DNA of 64,000 nucleotides from Allobosea robiniae (GCF_900102525.1 NZ_FNBZ01000005.1:372001-436000); one strand, 5' to 3'. Shown: positions 34,031 to 43,110, numbered from the stretch's first letter. A program made the numbers and translations. The notes: generated by a model from the letters alone, not told the origin.

Positions 34031-35572
34031 ATGAGACGCCCACTCGCCCTTGCCATCCTGCTCGCCGCCTGCGCGAGCCCGGCCGCGGCCCAGTCGATCA
34101 CCGTCGCGGTCGCCGCCGACATCCGCAGCAACAATCCCGGCGTGAACCGCGACGACAGCACCGACGATTTCGCACTGCAGCTCGTCGAGGGGCTCGTCGG
34201 CTACAACGAGGGCGGCAATGCCACGCCGCTGCTGGCACAGAAGGTCGATCTCTCGGCCGACGGCAAGACCTATACCTTCACGCTGCGCGAGGGCGTGAAA
34301 TTCCACAACGGCGCGACGCTGACCTCGGCCGACGTGCTGTGGAGCTGGAACCGTTATATGGACCCGAAGACCCAGTGGCGCTGCACCTCGGAATTCGACG
34401 GGCGCAGTGGTCTCAAGGTCGAATCCGTCTCGGCGCCCGATGCCAGGACCTTCGTCATGACCATCGACAAGCCGAACGCGCTGTTCCTCGACACGATGGC
34501 CCGAACCGACTGCGCGATGACCGCGATCCTGCACAAGGATTCGGTCAAGGCCGACGGAAGCTGGGACAAGCCGATCGGCACCGGCCCCTACAAGTTCGGC
34601 GAGTGGAAGCGCGGCGAGTATTTCACCATGACCGCCTTCGACGGCTACCAGTCGCCGGGGCAAGGCAAGATCGACGGCTATGTCGGCTCGAAGCGCCCGC
34701 TGCTCAAGGAGGTCAAGTTCCTCGTCGTCAAGGACGCGGCGACCGTGAAGGCCGGCCTCATCTCCGGCGCGCTGCAGATGAGCGAGACGCTGCCGAGCGA
34801 TGTCGAGGAACTCAAGAAGGTGCCGAGCCTCAAGGTCATGGTCGCGCCCAACGCGGTCCGCCACATCTTCCTGATCCAGACCAAAGACACTGTCATGGGC
34901 AACAAGAACCTGCGCCAGGCGATCGCGGCGGCGCTGGACTATCCCGAGCTGGTCGCGGCGGCCTCCAACAATCTGGGCACGCCGAACAACTCGCCGATCT
35001 ACTCGACCTCCGGCTATTTCGGCGAGGTCGAGAAACAGGGCCATAAATACGACCCGGCCCGGGCCAAGCAGTTGCTGCAGGAGGCCGGCTACAAGGGCGA
35101 GAAGATCACCATCCTCGCCAACAAGCGCCCGACGGTTCCGAGCTTCCCGGCGGCGGTGGTCTGGCAGCAGATGCTGCAGGCGGTCGGGATCAATGCCGAG
35201 ATCGAGGTCCTGGACTGGGCGACGCAGCTCGACCGGTTCAACAAAGGCAACTACCAGATGCAGTCCTTCTCGTTCTCGGCCCGCTTCGACCCGGCCATCG
35301 CCTTCGAACAATTCTCCGGCCCGAAGGACAAGCAGCCGCGCAAGGTCTGGGACAATCCCGACGCCCAGGCGCTGATCGACAAGTCGATGCTGATCTCGGA
35401 CAAGGCCGAGCGGCAGAAGATCTTCGACGAGCTGCACCGCCGCGTCATCGACGAGGTGCCGCTGATCTTCCTCTATAACGGCCTCGATGCCGTCGCGATG
35501 AGCAAGGCCATCTCCGGCTTCCAGCCCTGGCAGTCCAAGCTGCGGATGTGGGAAGTGACGCTGGCGCAGTGA
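34031..35572 (+). CDS. Peptide-type ABC solute-binding protein (first of two in the operon)
   Basis: A 513-residue SBP-family-5 protein. The ATG at 34031 follows GAGGGAG. Signal peptide about residues 1-21 (cleaved near AAA-QS). DppA-like marks: SNNPGVNRDDSTDDFALQLV, TFTLREGVKFHNGATLTSAD and RQAIAAALDYPELVAAASN. It lies 49 bp after the C45 gene. A second binding protein occurs three kilobases downstream in the same operon, so the shared permeases may accept two ligands. Confidence 0.92.
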   Translation: MRRPLALAILLAACASPAAAQSITVAVAADIRSNNPGVNRDDSTDDFALQLVEGLVGYNEGGNATPLLAQKVDLSADGKTYTFTLREGVKFHNGATLTSADVLWSWNRYMDPKTQWRCTSEFDGRSGLKVESVSAPDARTFVMTIDKPNALFLDTMARTDCAMTAILHKDSVKADGSWDKPIGTGPYKFGEWKRGEYFTMTAFDGYQSPGQGKIDGYVGSKRPLLKEVKFLVVKDAATVKAGLISGALQMSETLPSDVEELKKVPSLKVMVAPNAVRHIFLIQTKDTVMGNKNLRQAIAAALDYPELVAAASNNLGTPNNSPIYSTSGYFGEVEKQGHKYDPARAKQLLQEAGYKGEKITILANKRPTVPSFPAAVVWQQMLQAVGINAEIEVLDWATQLDRFNKGNYQMQSFSFSARFDPAIAFEQFSGPKDKQPRKVWDNPDAQALIDKSMLISDKAERQKIFDELHRRVIDEVPLIFLYNGLDAVAMSKAISGFQPWQSKLRMWEVTLAQ

Positions 35573-35625
35573 GCCGCCGCCCGTCGACCAGCCCGGCGTC
35601 GAAGCCGCGAGCACCGAATGCGAAT

Positions 35626-35651
35626 GCACCTCATTAGCAATAATGAGGTGC
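35626..35651. promoter_or_regulatory. Perfect 11-bp inverted repeat upstream of the M81 gene
   Basis: Arms GCACCTCATTA (35626-35636) and TAATGAGGTGC (35641-35651) flank GCAA. It lies 54 bases after the binding-protein stop and about 100 bases before the M81 ATG. The arms are unusually AT-rich for this DNA. It may be an operator for an internal promoter or a structured mRNA element; no T-run follows, so it is a poor terminator. Confidence 0.5.
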
Positions 35652-35754
35652 GCTGCATCAATGCTGCATCTGCAATCCCTCTGCTCGCGCTGCAGCTTGA
35701 CATGGCCTTCGCGGCCAACCGAACATGACGGCCACATTGTCGGAAAGGTAGCTT

Positions 35755-37224
35755 ATGCGTCTGTTTGCTGCGTCGCTCGCAACCGAGACCAATACGTTCT
35801 CTCCGATCCCGACATCCCGGGCCAATTTCGAGGCTTCCGCCTATTTCCCGGCGGGCCAGCATCCCGACCGGGCGACCCACACCACCGCCCCGCTCTATGT
35901 CGCGCGGCAGCGGGCCAAGCGCGACGGCTTCGAGCTGATCGAAGGGTCCTGCTTCTGGGCCGAGCCGTCGGGCACCTGCGCCAAGGCCGATTACGAGGAG
36001 ATGCGGGACGAGATCCTCGTCCAGCTCAAGGCGGCGCTGCCGGTCGACGGCGTGCTGCTCGGCCTGCACGGCGCCATGGTCGCGCATGGCTACGACGACT
36101 GCGAGGGCGATATCATCGAGCATGTCCGCGCCATCGTCGGGCCGTCCGTGCCGATCGGCGTCGAGCTCGATCCGCATTGCCACCTGACCGAGAAGCGTGT
36201 CCGCCTCGCCGATGCGGTGATCCTCTACAAGGAATATCCGCATATCGACTTCGTCGAGCGGGCCGAGGAGCTGGTCGACATCATCCTCGGCACGATCCGC
36301 GGGCAGATCAAACCGGTGATGTCGCTCTATGATTGCCGGATGATCGAGCTGGTGCCGACGACGCGCGAGCCCGGCCGCTCCTTCGTGGACAGGATGAGCG
36401 CGCTCGAAGGCAAGGACGGCATCCTCTCGGTCTCGCTGGCGCATGGCTTCCAGCAGGGCGACGTGCCGGAGATCGGCACCCGCGTGCTCGTCATCACCAA
36501 CAACGACAAGGCGAAGGGCGATGCGCTGGCAGCAAAGCTCGGCGAGGAGTTCCGCTCGCTCAAGGGGCAGTTCGCCCCGCCGGTGACCCCACTCGACGAG
36601 GCGCTCGACCGCGCGCTCGGCGGCGCAGCGAACGGCCCGCGCGTCATCGCGGATTCTACCGATAATGCCGGCGGCGGCGCGGCCTCCGACAACACCAACA
36701 TCATCCACCGCCTGCGCGAGCGCGGCATCTCTGACGCCGCAGTCGGCCCGGTCTGGGACCCGGTCGCGGTCGCGTTCTGCCTGACGGCCGGCGTCGGCGC
36801 GACCATTCCGCTGCGCTTCGGCGGCAAGGCGGCCTCGACCTCGGGCACACCGGTCGATGGCGAGGTCACGGTACTCGGCGCCATCCGCAACGGAACCCAA
36901 AGCTTCGGCACCGCCAAGGTGCCGATCGGCGATGCTGTCGGCATCCGCATCGACGGCATCGACGTTGCGCTGCTCTCGCACCGGACGCAGGCGTTGGGGC
37001 TGGAGATCTTCACCAGCGTCGGCATCGACCCGACGCAGAAGCGCATCGTCTCCGTCAAGTCGACCAACCATTTCCACGCGGCCTACGGCCCGATCGCCAG
37101 CGAGGTGATCTACACCGATGGCGGTGGCCCCTCGCATCTCGACGTGCGCAAATATCCCTATCGCAAGATCAACCGGCCGCTCTGGCCGCATGATCCGCTC
37201 CCGCCGGGCCGGCTCGTCGTCTGA
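35755..37224 (+). CDS. M81-family metallopeptidase-like protein (MlrC-like)
   Basis: A 489-residue protein with GGAAAGG six bases before its ATG. The N-terminal DUF1485-type domain has AGSLATETNTFSPIP-like ASLATETNTFSPIPTSRANF, VLLGLHGAMVAHGYDDCEGD and VELDPHCHLTEKR with a metal-ligand His, then YKEYPHIDFVERA. The C-terminal MlrC domain has IADSTDNAGGGAASDNTNII. MlrC acts on the linear products of microcystin breakdown; other family members cleave unusual amides. It is probably cytosolic. Its place between two peptide-binding proteins supports peptide-like substrates. Confidence 0.9.
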   Translation: MRLFAASLATETNTFSPIPTSRANFEASAYFPAGQHPDRATHTTAPLYVARQRAKRDGFELIEGSCFWAEPSGTCAKADYEEMRDEILVQLKAALPVDGVLLGLHGAMVAHGYDDCEGDIIEHVRAIVGPSVPIGVELDPHCHLTEKRVRLADAVILYKEYPHIDFVERAEELVDIILGTIRGQIKPVMSLYDCRMIELVPTTREPGRSFVDRMSALEGKDGILSVSLAHGFQQGDVPEIGTRVLVITNNDKAKGDALAAKLGEEFRSLKGQFAPPVTPLDEALDRALGGAANGPRVIADSTDNAGGGAASDNTNIIHRLRERGISDAAVGPVWDPVAVAFCLTAGVGATIPLRFGGKAASTSGTPVDGEVTVLGAIRNGTQSFGTAKVPIGDAVGIRIDGIDVALLSHRTQALGLEIFTSVGIDPTQKRIVSVKSTNHFHAAYGPIASEVIYTDGGGPSHLDVRKYPYRKINRPLWPHDPLPPGRLVV

Positions 37225-37327
37225 CGCCTCGCGACCCGAAAGGAACAGGAGAGACGAAGCATGACCCGATGAGGGCCAGACGAGGTGAATGCCCGCGGCC
37301 CTCTGTTGCAACGAGGAGGAGAACGAC

Positions 37328-38929
37328 ATGACCACGACACGCCGACGTTTCGTTCAGGGCGGATTGGCAACCGGGGCGCTCGTCGCCGCGCCGGCCACGA
37401 TCCGCGCCCAGACCACACCAACCGCGGCCCGCACCATCCGCACCGTCCTGCATGGTGATCTTCGCGTCTTCGATCCGATCTGGACCACCGCGAACATGAC
37501 CTCGTACCACGCAGGCATGGTCTATGACACGCTGTTCGGCGTGAACGACAAGTTCGAGCCGCAGCCGCAGATGGTCTCGAAATGGTCGCTCTCGGACGAC
37601 CGCAAGACCTATACGTTCGAACTCCGCGACGGCCTGCGCTTCACGGACGGCACGCCGGTCACCGCCAAGGATTGCGTCGCCTCGATCCGGCGCTGGGGCG
37701 CGCGTGATGGTGGCGGCCAGCACATGATGGCGCGCCTCGCCGATACGCCGGTGAAGGACGACAAGACCTTCCAGATCGTGATGAAGGAGCCTTACGGGCT
37801 CGTGGTGGAATGGCTCGCCAAGGCCGCGACCAATGTCTGCTACATCATGCGCGAGAAGGAGGCCGGGACCGATCCGAACCAGCAGATCAGCACGATCCTC
37901 GGCTCCGGACCGTTCCTGTTCAACGAGGGCGCAGTCGTCCAGGGCCAGCGCTACGTCTACGACAAGAACCCGAACTACGTGCCGCGCTCGGAGCCTGCGG
38001 TCTTCACCTCGGGCGGCAAGGTCGTGAATGTCGACCGCGTGGTGTTCGAGAACATCGCCGACGAGGCGACCGCGATCGCCGCGATCCGGGCCGGCGAGAT
38101 CGACATGATCGAGTATCCGAACGTCGATCTGCTCGACTCGCTCGCCGGCGAGAAGGACATCAAGCTTGAGGTGCTGAACAAGCAAGGCCAGCTCGGCTGG
38201 TGCCGCGTCAACTGGCTCCATCCGCCGTTCAACAACGTCAAGGCCCGCCAGGCCATGCTGCACCTGATCCACCCGACCGAGGTGATGAAGGCGACCTTCG
38301 GCGACGAGAAATATTTCCGCGGCTGCTCCTCGCTGTTCGGCATGGGCACGCCGATGGAGAACGACGCCAATATCGACTGGTTCAAGACCGCGCCGGACAT
38401 CGAGAAGGCCAAGCAGCTCGTCAAGGAATCCGGCTATGACGGCCGCCCGGTCGTGGTGCTGCAGGCAACCAACATCGCCTATATGAACAACGCCGCCAAC
38501 CTGGTCGCGCAATGGATGCGCCAGGCCGGCTTCAACGTCTCGCTGCAGGCCTCCGACTGGGGCGCCGTCGTCACCCGCCGCGCCGTCAAGGCCGCGCCGG
38601 ACCAGGGCGGCTGGAACGTGTTCTTCACCTCCGGCTCGGTCAACGCCTTCGGCAATCCCGTCTCGCTCAGCGGCCACGCCGCCAATGGCGAGAAGGGCTG
38701 GTTCGGCTGGCCGAGCAATGAGAAGCACGAGCAGCTGCGCGACAAATGGGCCAGCGCCCAATCGGATGCCGAGCGCAAGCAGATCGCTCGCGACATCCAG
38801 CAGAACGCCTGGGATTTCGTGCCGCATGCGTATTTCGGCCAATGGTTCCAGCCGGCGGCCCTGCGCAACCTCACGGGCCTGATCGGGATGCCTGAACTGA
38901 TCCCGTTCTGGAACGTCAAGAAGGGCTGA
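37328..38929 (+). CDS. Peptide-type ABC solute-binding protein (second, Tat-exported)
   Basis: A 533-residue SBP-family-5 protein. The ATG at 37328 has GAGGAGGAG upstream; an earlier in-frame ATG at 37289 lacks one. The signal is twin-arginine type (TTTRRRFVQGGLATGALVAA), so it is exported folded. Landmarks: LHGDLRVFDPIWTTANMTSY, FELRDGLRFTDGTPVTAKDC and NPNYVPRSEPAVF. The last motif also occurs in the 6291-7880 binding protein, so these two are closer to each other than to the first one in this operon. A hairpin and the DppB gene follow. Confidence 0.92.
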   Translation: MTTTRRRFVQGGLATGALVAAPATIRAQTTPTAARTIRTVLHGDLRVFDPIWTTANMTSYHAGMVYDTLFGVNDKFEPQPQMVSKWSLSDDRKTYTFELRDGLRFTDGTPVTAKDCVASIRRWGARDGGGQHMMARLADTPVKDDKTFQIVMKEPYGLVVEWLAKAATNVCYIMREKEAGTDPNQQISTILGSGPFLFNEGAVVQGQRYVYDKNPNYVPRSEPAVFTSGGKVVNVDRVVFENIADEATAIAAIRAGEIDMIEYPNVDLLDSLAGEKDIKLEVLNKQGQLGWCRVNWLHPPFNNVKARQAMLHLIHPTEVMKATFGDEKYFRGCSSLFGMGTPMENDANIDWFKTAPDIEKAKQLVKESGYDGRPVVVLQATNIAYMNNAANLVAQWMRQAGFNVSLQASDWGAVVTRRAVKAAPDQGGWNVFFTSGSVNAFGNPVSLSGHAANGEKGWFGWPSNEKHEQLRDKWASAQSDAERKQIARDIQQNAWDFVPHAYFGQWFQPAALRNLTGLIGMPELIPFWNVKKG

Positions 38930-38956
38930 TTTCAGCCCGGCCGCGAACCCACCCAC

Positions 38957-38980
38957 GGAGTCCGCCCCTCGGCGGGCTCC
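38957..38980 (+). repeat. Hairpin between binding-protein and permease genes
   Basis: Ten-base arms (38957-38966 and 38971-38980) pair with one G-T wobble around a CCTC loop. It lies 27 bases after the binding-protein stop and may dampen read-through or shield the message, which keeps permease output lower. Confidence 0.55.
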
Positions 38981-39106
38981 GCTTGCCCAGCCGTCTTCAG
39001 CTGATCGTGCCGGCGGCGCGAGGGCGAGCACGCGATACCGTGCCCGAGCGGGGCCTGCCGATCGTCCCGCACCAGACAAGCAAGCCGACGGAGGACGACC
39101 GACGCA

Positions 39107-40048
39107 ATGCTGAGTTATCTCGTACAACGCCTGGCATCGACCCTTCTTGTGATGACGCTGGTCGGCATCTTCGTCTTCCTGCTGCTGCATCTCTCGGCGG
39201 GCGACCCCGCCGCCATCATCGCCGGCGACTACGCCACGCCGCAGCAGATCGCCACGATCCGCCAGCGGCTCGGTCTCGACGATCCGCTGCTCGTCCAGTT
39301 CGGACGCTGGGCGCTGCGCGTCGTGCAGGGCGATCTCGGCGTCTCGATCTTCACGAGCACCCCGGTCTCGGCCCTGATCCTGCAGCGCCTGGAGCCGACC
39401 TTGTCGGTCGCGGTGCTGACCATGATCTTCGCGGTCTCGATCGCGGTCACGCTCGGCGTGCTCGCCGCCTGGAAGGCAGGCCGGCCGGTCGACCGCCTGC
39501 TGATGGGCTTTTCCGTGCTCGGCTTCTCGATGCCGACCTTCGTGGTCGGCTACTGCCTGATCTATGTCTTCGCGATCGAATTGCGCTGGCTGCCGGTGCA
39601 GGGCTATCGGCCGATCATGGACGGCATCGGCCCGTGGTTCCTGCATCTCGTGCTGCCGACGATCACGCTCGGCCTCGCCTATGTCGCGCTGATCGCGCGC
39701 ATGACCCGCGCCTCGGTGCAGGAGGTGCTGGAAGAGGACTATATCCGCACCGCCAATGCCAAGGGTGTTCCGGCGCGAACCATGCTGATGAAGCACGCGC
39801 TGAAGAACGCCGGCGTGCCGATCATCACCGTGATCGGCATCGGCGTCGCCCTGCTGATCGGTGGCGTCGTGATCACCGAGACCGTGTTCAACATCCCCGG
39901 CATCGGCCGCCTCGTCGTCGATGCGATCTCGAAGCGCGATTATCCGATCATCCAGGGCGTGATCCTCGTCTTTTCAGGCGTCTATGTGCTGATCAACCTC
40001 GCGGTCGACCTCTCCTATTCCCTCATCGATCCCCGCATCCGGCATTGA
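39107..40048 (+). CDS. Peptide-type ABC transporter permease, DppB family
   Basis: A 313-residue inner-membrane protein with six helices. The first helix with MLSYLVQRLASTLLVMTLVG and the periplasmic AGDPAAIIAGDYATPQQIA segment are diagnostic of DppB/GsiC. The coupling loop is YIRTANAKGVPARTMLMKHA near residue 205, followed by VVITETVFNIPGIGRL. It pairs with the DppC protein 13 bp downstream. No ATPase gene follows, so energy must come from ATPases encoded elsewhere. Confidence 0.94.
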   Translation: MLSYLVQRLASTLLVMTLVGIFVFLLLHLSAGDPAAIIAGDYATPQQIATIRQRLGLDDPLLVQFGRWALRVVQGDLGVSIFTSTPVSALILQRLEPTLSVAVLTMIFAVSIAVTLGVLAAWKAGRPVDRLLMGFSVLGFSMPTFVVGYCLIYVFAIELRWLPVQGYRPIMDGIGPWFLHLVLPTITLGLAYVALIARMTRASVQEVLEEDYIRTANAKGVPARTMLMKHALKNAGVPIITVIGIGVALLIGGVVITETVFNIPGIGRLVVDAISKRDYPIIQGVILVFSGVYVLINLAVDLSYSLIDPRIRH

Positions 40049-40061
40049 GGAGGCGAGACCG

Positions 40062-40943
40062 ATGACCGCAATCGACACCTCGACCGTCCCTGCGCCCGCC
40101 CCTGGCAACCGTCTGGTTCGCTTCGGCCGGTTCGCGCGCCGCAACCCGACCATGCTGATCGGCGCCGCCATCCTGATCTTCTTCGTCACCGTCGCGATCA
40201 TCGCGCCCCTGATCGCGGGCGATCCGATGCTGAAGCTGCCGACGCGGCGCCTGCAACCGCCCTCCCCCGAATTGCGCTTCGGAACCGACCAGCTTGGCCA
40301 GGATGTCTTCGCACGCACCGTCTACGGCGCCCGTGTCTCGCTGATCGTGGGCCTGAGCGTCGCGACGATCTCGATCCTGATCGGCCTGACGATCGGGCTC
40401 TTCGCCGGCTATTACCGCCGCTTCGACGCCGTCGTCATGCGCCTGATGGACGGGCTGATGGCGATTCCCGCGATCCTGCTCGCCATCGCCATGGTCTCCC
40501 TGAACCAGGGCAGCATCGGCATCGTTATCGCGGCGATCTCGATCCCGGAACTGCCGCGCGTCGTCCGGCTTGTCCGCTCGATCGTGCTCAGCGTGAAAGA
40601 GCTGCCCTTCGTCGAGGCCGCGCGAGCCTGTGGCGCGAAGACACCACGCATCCTGTTCCGGCACATCATGCCGAGCACGATCGCACCCTTGATCGTGCAG
40701 GCGACCTATATCTGTGCCTCGGCGATCCTGGTGGAGGCCTCGCTGTCCTTCCTCGGCGCCGGCGTGCCGCCGGAGGTGCCGAGCTGGGGCAACATGATCG
40801 CGTCGAGCCGGCTCTATCTCGCCCGCGCGCCCTGGACGATCTTCTGCCCGGCAATCGCGCTCGCGCTCGTCGTGCTGGCGGTGAACCTGCTCGGCGACGG
40901 CCTGCGGGACCGGCTCGATCCGCGCCTGTCGCGGCGGTTGTAG
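40062..40943 (+). CDS. Peptide-type ABC transporter permease, DppC family
   Basis: A 293-residue permease with an N-terminal helix (NPTMLIGAAILIFFVTVAII) and five further helices. RFGTDQLGQDVFARTVYGAR is the diagnostic DppC motif near residue 75. The coupling loop VEAARACGAKTPRILFRHIM is near 185 and FLGAGVPPEVPSWGNMI near 230. GAGGAGG precedes the ATG. Partner of the DppB protein. Confidence 0.94.
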   Translation: MTAIDTSTVPAPAPGNRLVRFGRFARRNPTMLIGAAILIFFVTVAIIAPLIAGDPMLKLPTRRLQPPSPELRFGTDQLGQDVFARTVYGARVSLIVGLSVATISILIGLTIGLFAGYYRRFDAVVMRLMDGLMAIPAILLAIAMVSLNQGSIGIVIAAISIPELPRVVRLVRSIVLSVKELPFVEAARACGAKTPRILFRHIMPSTIAPLIVQATYICASAILVEASLSFLGAGVPPEVPSWGNMIASSRLYLARAPWTIFCPAIALALVVLAVNLLGDGLRDRLDPRLSRRL

Positions 40944-41053
40944 CCTCAAGCCGGGATTGCACGCCGGGCATGCGTTCGCACGCCCGGCGAATCTCCAGCG
41001 CCGCGCTATGCTGTTCCCGCTAACGACGGCAACGAAGCTGGGAGCCTGCCGGA

Positions 41054-42055
41054 ATGACCCGACCCGAGACGATCCGACTGGCGCTGCTGCCGACGCCCTT
41101 CGAGCAACTCCCGCGCCTGTCGCAGGCCCTCGCCCGCGAGGACAAGGGCCCCTCGATCTGGATGAAGCGCGATGACTGCACCGGTTTTGCCGGCGGCGGC
41201 AACAAGGTGCGCAAACTCGAATACCTCGTCGCGGAGGCCCTGAAGCAGGGCGCCGACACGCTGGTCACCATGGGCGCGATCCAATCCAACCATGCCCGCC
41301 AGACCGCCGCGGCAGCCGCCCGGAACGGTCTGGCCTGCGTGCTGCTGCTGACCGATTCGGTGGCGAATCGCAGCGAATCCTACCGGACGAACGGCAACTG
41401 GCTGCTCGACCAGATTTTTGGAGCCGAGATCCGCCTGCTTCCAGCCGGCGGGGATGCGACTGCCATCGCGAACGAGGCGGTGTCCGGCCTGACGGCGCAG
41501 GGGAAGCGGCCCTATTTCATCCCGGTCGGCGGCTCCAATGCGCTGGGCAGCCTCGCCTATCGCGACGCCCTTCTGGAACTGGCCGGACAGGCGAAGGCCG
41601 ACGGTATCGGCATCGACCATATCGTCGTGCCGACGGGGAGCGGCGGCACCCATGCCGGCATCCTCGCCGGCGTCGAGGATGCCGGGCTCGGCTGTCGCGT
41701 GCGGGGCGTCAGCGTCTCGCGCTCGTCCGAGCAGGCGGGTGCCATCGTGTCCGGGCTCGTGAACGACATCTACGCGCTGGAAGGCCGGCAGCGGGGCCAG
41801 CAGGTCGCGCTTGAGATCGATGATTCGCAGGTCGGCCCCGGCTACGGCCAGCCCACGCCTGCGATGATCGAAGCGGTCGAGCTGGTCGCGCGGACGGAAG
41901 GCATCCTTCTCGACCCCGTCTATACCGGCAAGGCGATGGCCGGGCTCGTCGCGCTGGTCAGGGGCGGTACCATCGGCCCCGACGAGACCGTCGTTTTCTG
42001 GCATACCGGCGGCGCGCCGGGGCTCTACGCCTATCCGGAAGTTTTCCAGGGATAG
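41054..42055 (+). CDS. PLP-dependent D-cysteine desulfhydrase/ACC-deaminase family enzyme
   Basis: A 333-residue fold-type-II PLP enzyme. The PLP lysine lies in FAGGGNKVRKLEYLVAEAL near residue 51, the substrate loop in MGAIQSNHARQTAAAAA, and the phosphate-binding loop in VPTGSGGTHAGILAG. This subgroup includes D-cysteine desulfhydrase, L-cysteate sulfo-lyase and ACC deaminase, and sequence alone does not separate them here. GGGAG lies 9 bases before the ATG. It ends the C45/M81/peptide-uptake operon about 110 bp after DppC and may process a released amino acid. Confidence 0.82.
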   Translation: MTRPETIRLALLPTPFEQLPRLSQALAREDKGPSIWMKRDDCTGFAGGGNKVRKLEYLVAEALKQGADTLVTMGAIQSNHARQTAAAAARNGLACVLLLTDSVANRSESYRTNGNWLLDQIFGAEIRLLPAGGDATAIANEAVSGLTAQGKRPYFIPVGGSNALGSLAYRDALLELAGQAKADGIGIDHIVVPTGSGGTHAGILAGVEDAGLGCRVRGVSVSRSSEQAGAIVSGLVNDIYALEGRQRGQQVALEIDDSQVGPGYGQPTPAMIEAVELVARTEGILLDPVYTGKAMAGLVALVRGGTIGPDETVVFWHTGGAPGLYAYPEVFQG

Positions 42056-42063
42056 AATCGACC

Positions 42064-42080
42064 GACGGAATCACTCCGTC
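42064..42080 (+). terminator. Short hairpin after the PLP-lyase gene
   Basis: GACGGA (42064-42069) pairs with TCCGTC (42075-42080) around ATCAC, eight bases after the stop. There is no clear T-run, so it is a possible but weak terminator of the operon. Confidence 0.4.
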
Positions 42081-42091
42081 GCATCGCTCCC

Positions 42092-42184
42092 GTCATGGTC
42101 GGGCTTGTCCCGACCATCCACGCCTTCCCTCATCAAAAATGCAGCATTCAAGACGTGGATGCTCGCCACAAGGGTGAGCATGAC
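42092..42184. repeat. REP-like inverted repeat
   Basis: Arms of about 31 bp at 42092-42122 and 42154-42184 are imperfect reverse complements. They begin GTCATG and end GAGCATGAC, and the inner ends CCATCCACG/CGTGGATG pair exactly. The first arm is itself a hairpin (GGTCGGGCTTGTCCCGACC). The design matches the element at 27933-28027. It lies between the PLP-lyase gene and minC. Confidence 0.65.
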
Positions 42185-42285
42185 GGCACCCAATTTTGCG
42201 CCGTTTTGGCCGGCTCCGTGCCCCGCCAATGACGTGTGGACAGCGTCCCTCGGAGCGTGTCGAGAGAGCCTCTTCGGAGGCGCAG

Positions 42286-42304
42286 TTTACACTCTGTTAA
42301 CCAT
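42286..42304 (+). promoter_or_regulatory. CtrA-like binding box upstream of minC
   Basis: TTTA-N7-TTAAC at 42286-42301 matches the CtrA consensus TTAA-N7-TTAAC with one change, and TTAACCAT at 42297-42304 matches the CtrA half-site. It lies 47 bp before the GTG at 42351 in an AT-rich stretch. The Min operon of Sinorhizobium is known to be under CtrA control, which makes the site credible. Confidence 0.6.
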
Positions 42305-42350
42305 TTTCTCGATACACCGAAGCAACCGAAAATTTACCAAGATAACCGAC

Positions 42351-43076
42351 GTGTTAACTCAACCCCGGCCCATCCGCCTCAAGGGGCGGTCCTATCTTGC
42401 GCTGACGCTGACCCCGGAGCTGCCCTTCGAGGACTGGTTGGCGCGGCTCGACGACCTCGCCTCGCGCTCCGCCGGCTTCTTCCTGCGGCGCCCCGTCGTG
42501 CTCGACATCACCGGGCTCGAGATCGACCGGGCGCAGCTGCGGACCTTCGTCAGCCAGCTCGGCTCACGCCAGGTACGGATCATGGGCATCGAGGGCGCCT
42601 CGCCTGCCCTGCTCGGCTCCGATCTGCCGCCGGCCATGGCCGACGGGCGCCCGACTTCCGATTTCGAACCTCCGGCCGCTGCGGCCGAGGCGGCCAAGGC
42701 CGAGCTGGCGGTCGCCGAGCCGGTCACGCCGGATCTGCCCAAGGCCGTGCCCTCGATCATCGTGACGCAGCCGGTGCGCTCGGGCCAGTCGCTGGTCTTC
42801 CTCGAAGGCGACGTCACCGTCATCGGCTCGGTCGCCTCTGGCGCCGAAATCGTCGCCGGTGGCTCGATCCATGTCTACGGCACCCTGCGCGGGCGAGCGA
42901 TGGCCGGCACGATGGGCAATGCGGCGGCGCGCATCTTCTGCCGCAAGCTCGAGGCCGAGCTGATCGCGATCGACGGCTACTACAAGACGGCCGAGGACAT
43001 GGGCCCGGAATTCCGCGGCAAGCCCGTACAGATCTGGCTCGACGGCGAAGCGTTCAAGGTCGAAGCGCTCGCCTGA
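42351..43076 (+). CDS. minC: Septum-site-determining protein MinC
   Basis: MinC blocks FtsZ polymerisation near the poles and is carried to the membrane by MinD. I place the start at GTG 42351, giving 241 residues, the usual size in this order. The open frame runs back to 42105, but that part crosses a repeat and the CtrA-like box. The N-terminal FtsZ-inhibiting domain is about residues 1-90 (RLKGRSYLALTLTPELPFED). A Pro/Ala-rich linker follows, and then the C-terminal beta-helix (LEGDVTVIGSVASGAEIVAG, IHVYGTLRGRAMAG). First gene of minCDE. Confidence 0.9.
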   Translation: MLTQPRPIRLKGRSYLALTLTPELPFEDWLARLDDLASRSAGFFLRRPVVLDITGLEIDRAQLRTFVSQLGSRQVRIMGIEGASPALLGSDLPPAMADGRPTSDFEPPAAAAEAAKAELAVAEPVTPDLPKAVPSIIVTQPVRSGQSLVFLEGDVTVIGSVASGAEIVAGGSIHVYGTLRGRAMAGTMGNAAARIFCRKLEAELIAIDGYYKTAEDMGPEFRGKPVQIWLDGEAFKVEALA

Positions 43077-43110
43077 GGCGAAGGCATCAACAATCATCAA
43101 GGAGCGGTCA

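Noticed and set aside
37169..39796. Very long open frame on the minus strand opposite a binding-protein and a permease gene
   Set aside because: It is Arg-, Asp-, His- and Gln-rich with no domain pattern and mirrors well-identified genes; such antisense frames are common in GC-rich DNA. The same holds for those at 21144-22523, 33929-35737, 12210-13679 and 35473-37335.
42105..42350. N-terminal extension of MinC
   Set aside because: The region contains a REP-like repeat and a CtrA-like box, and the GTG at 42351 gives the usual MinC length.
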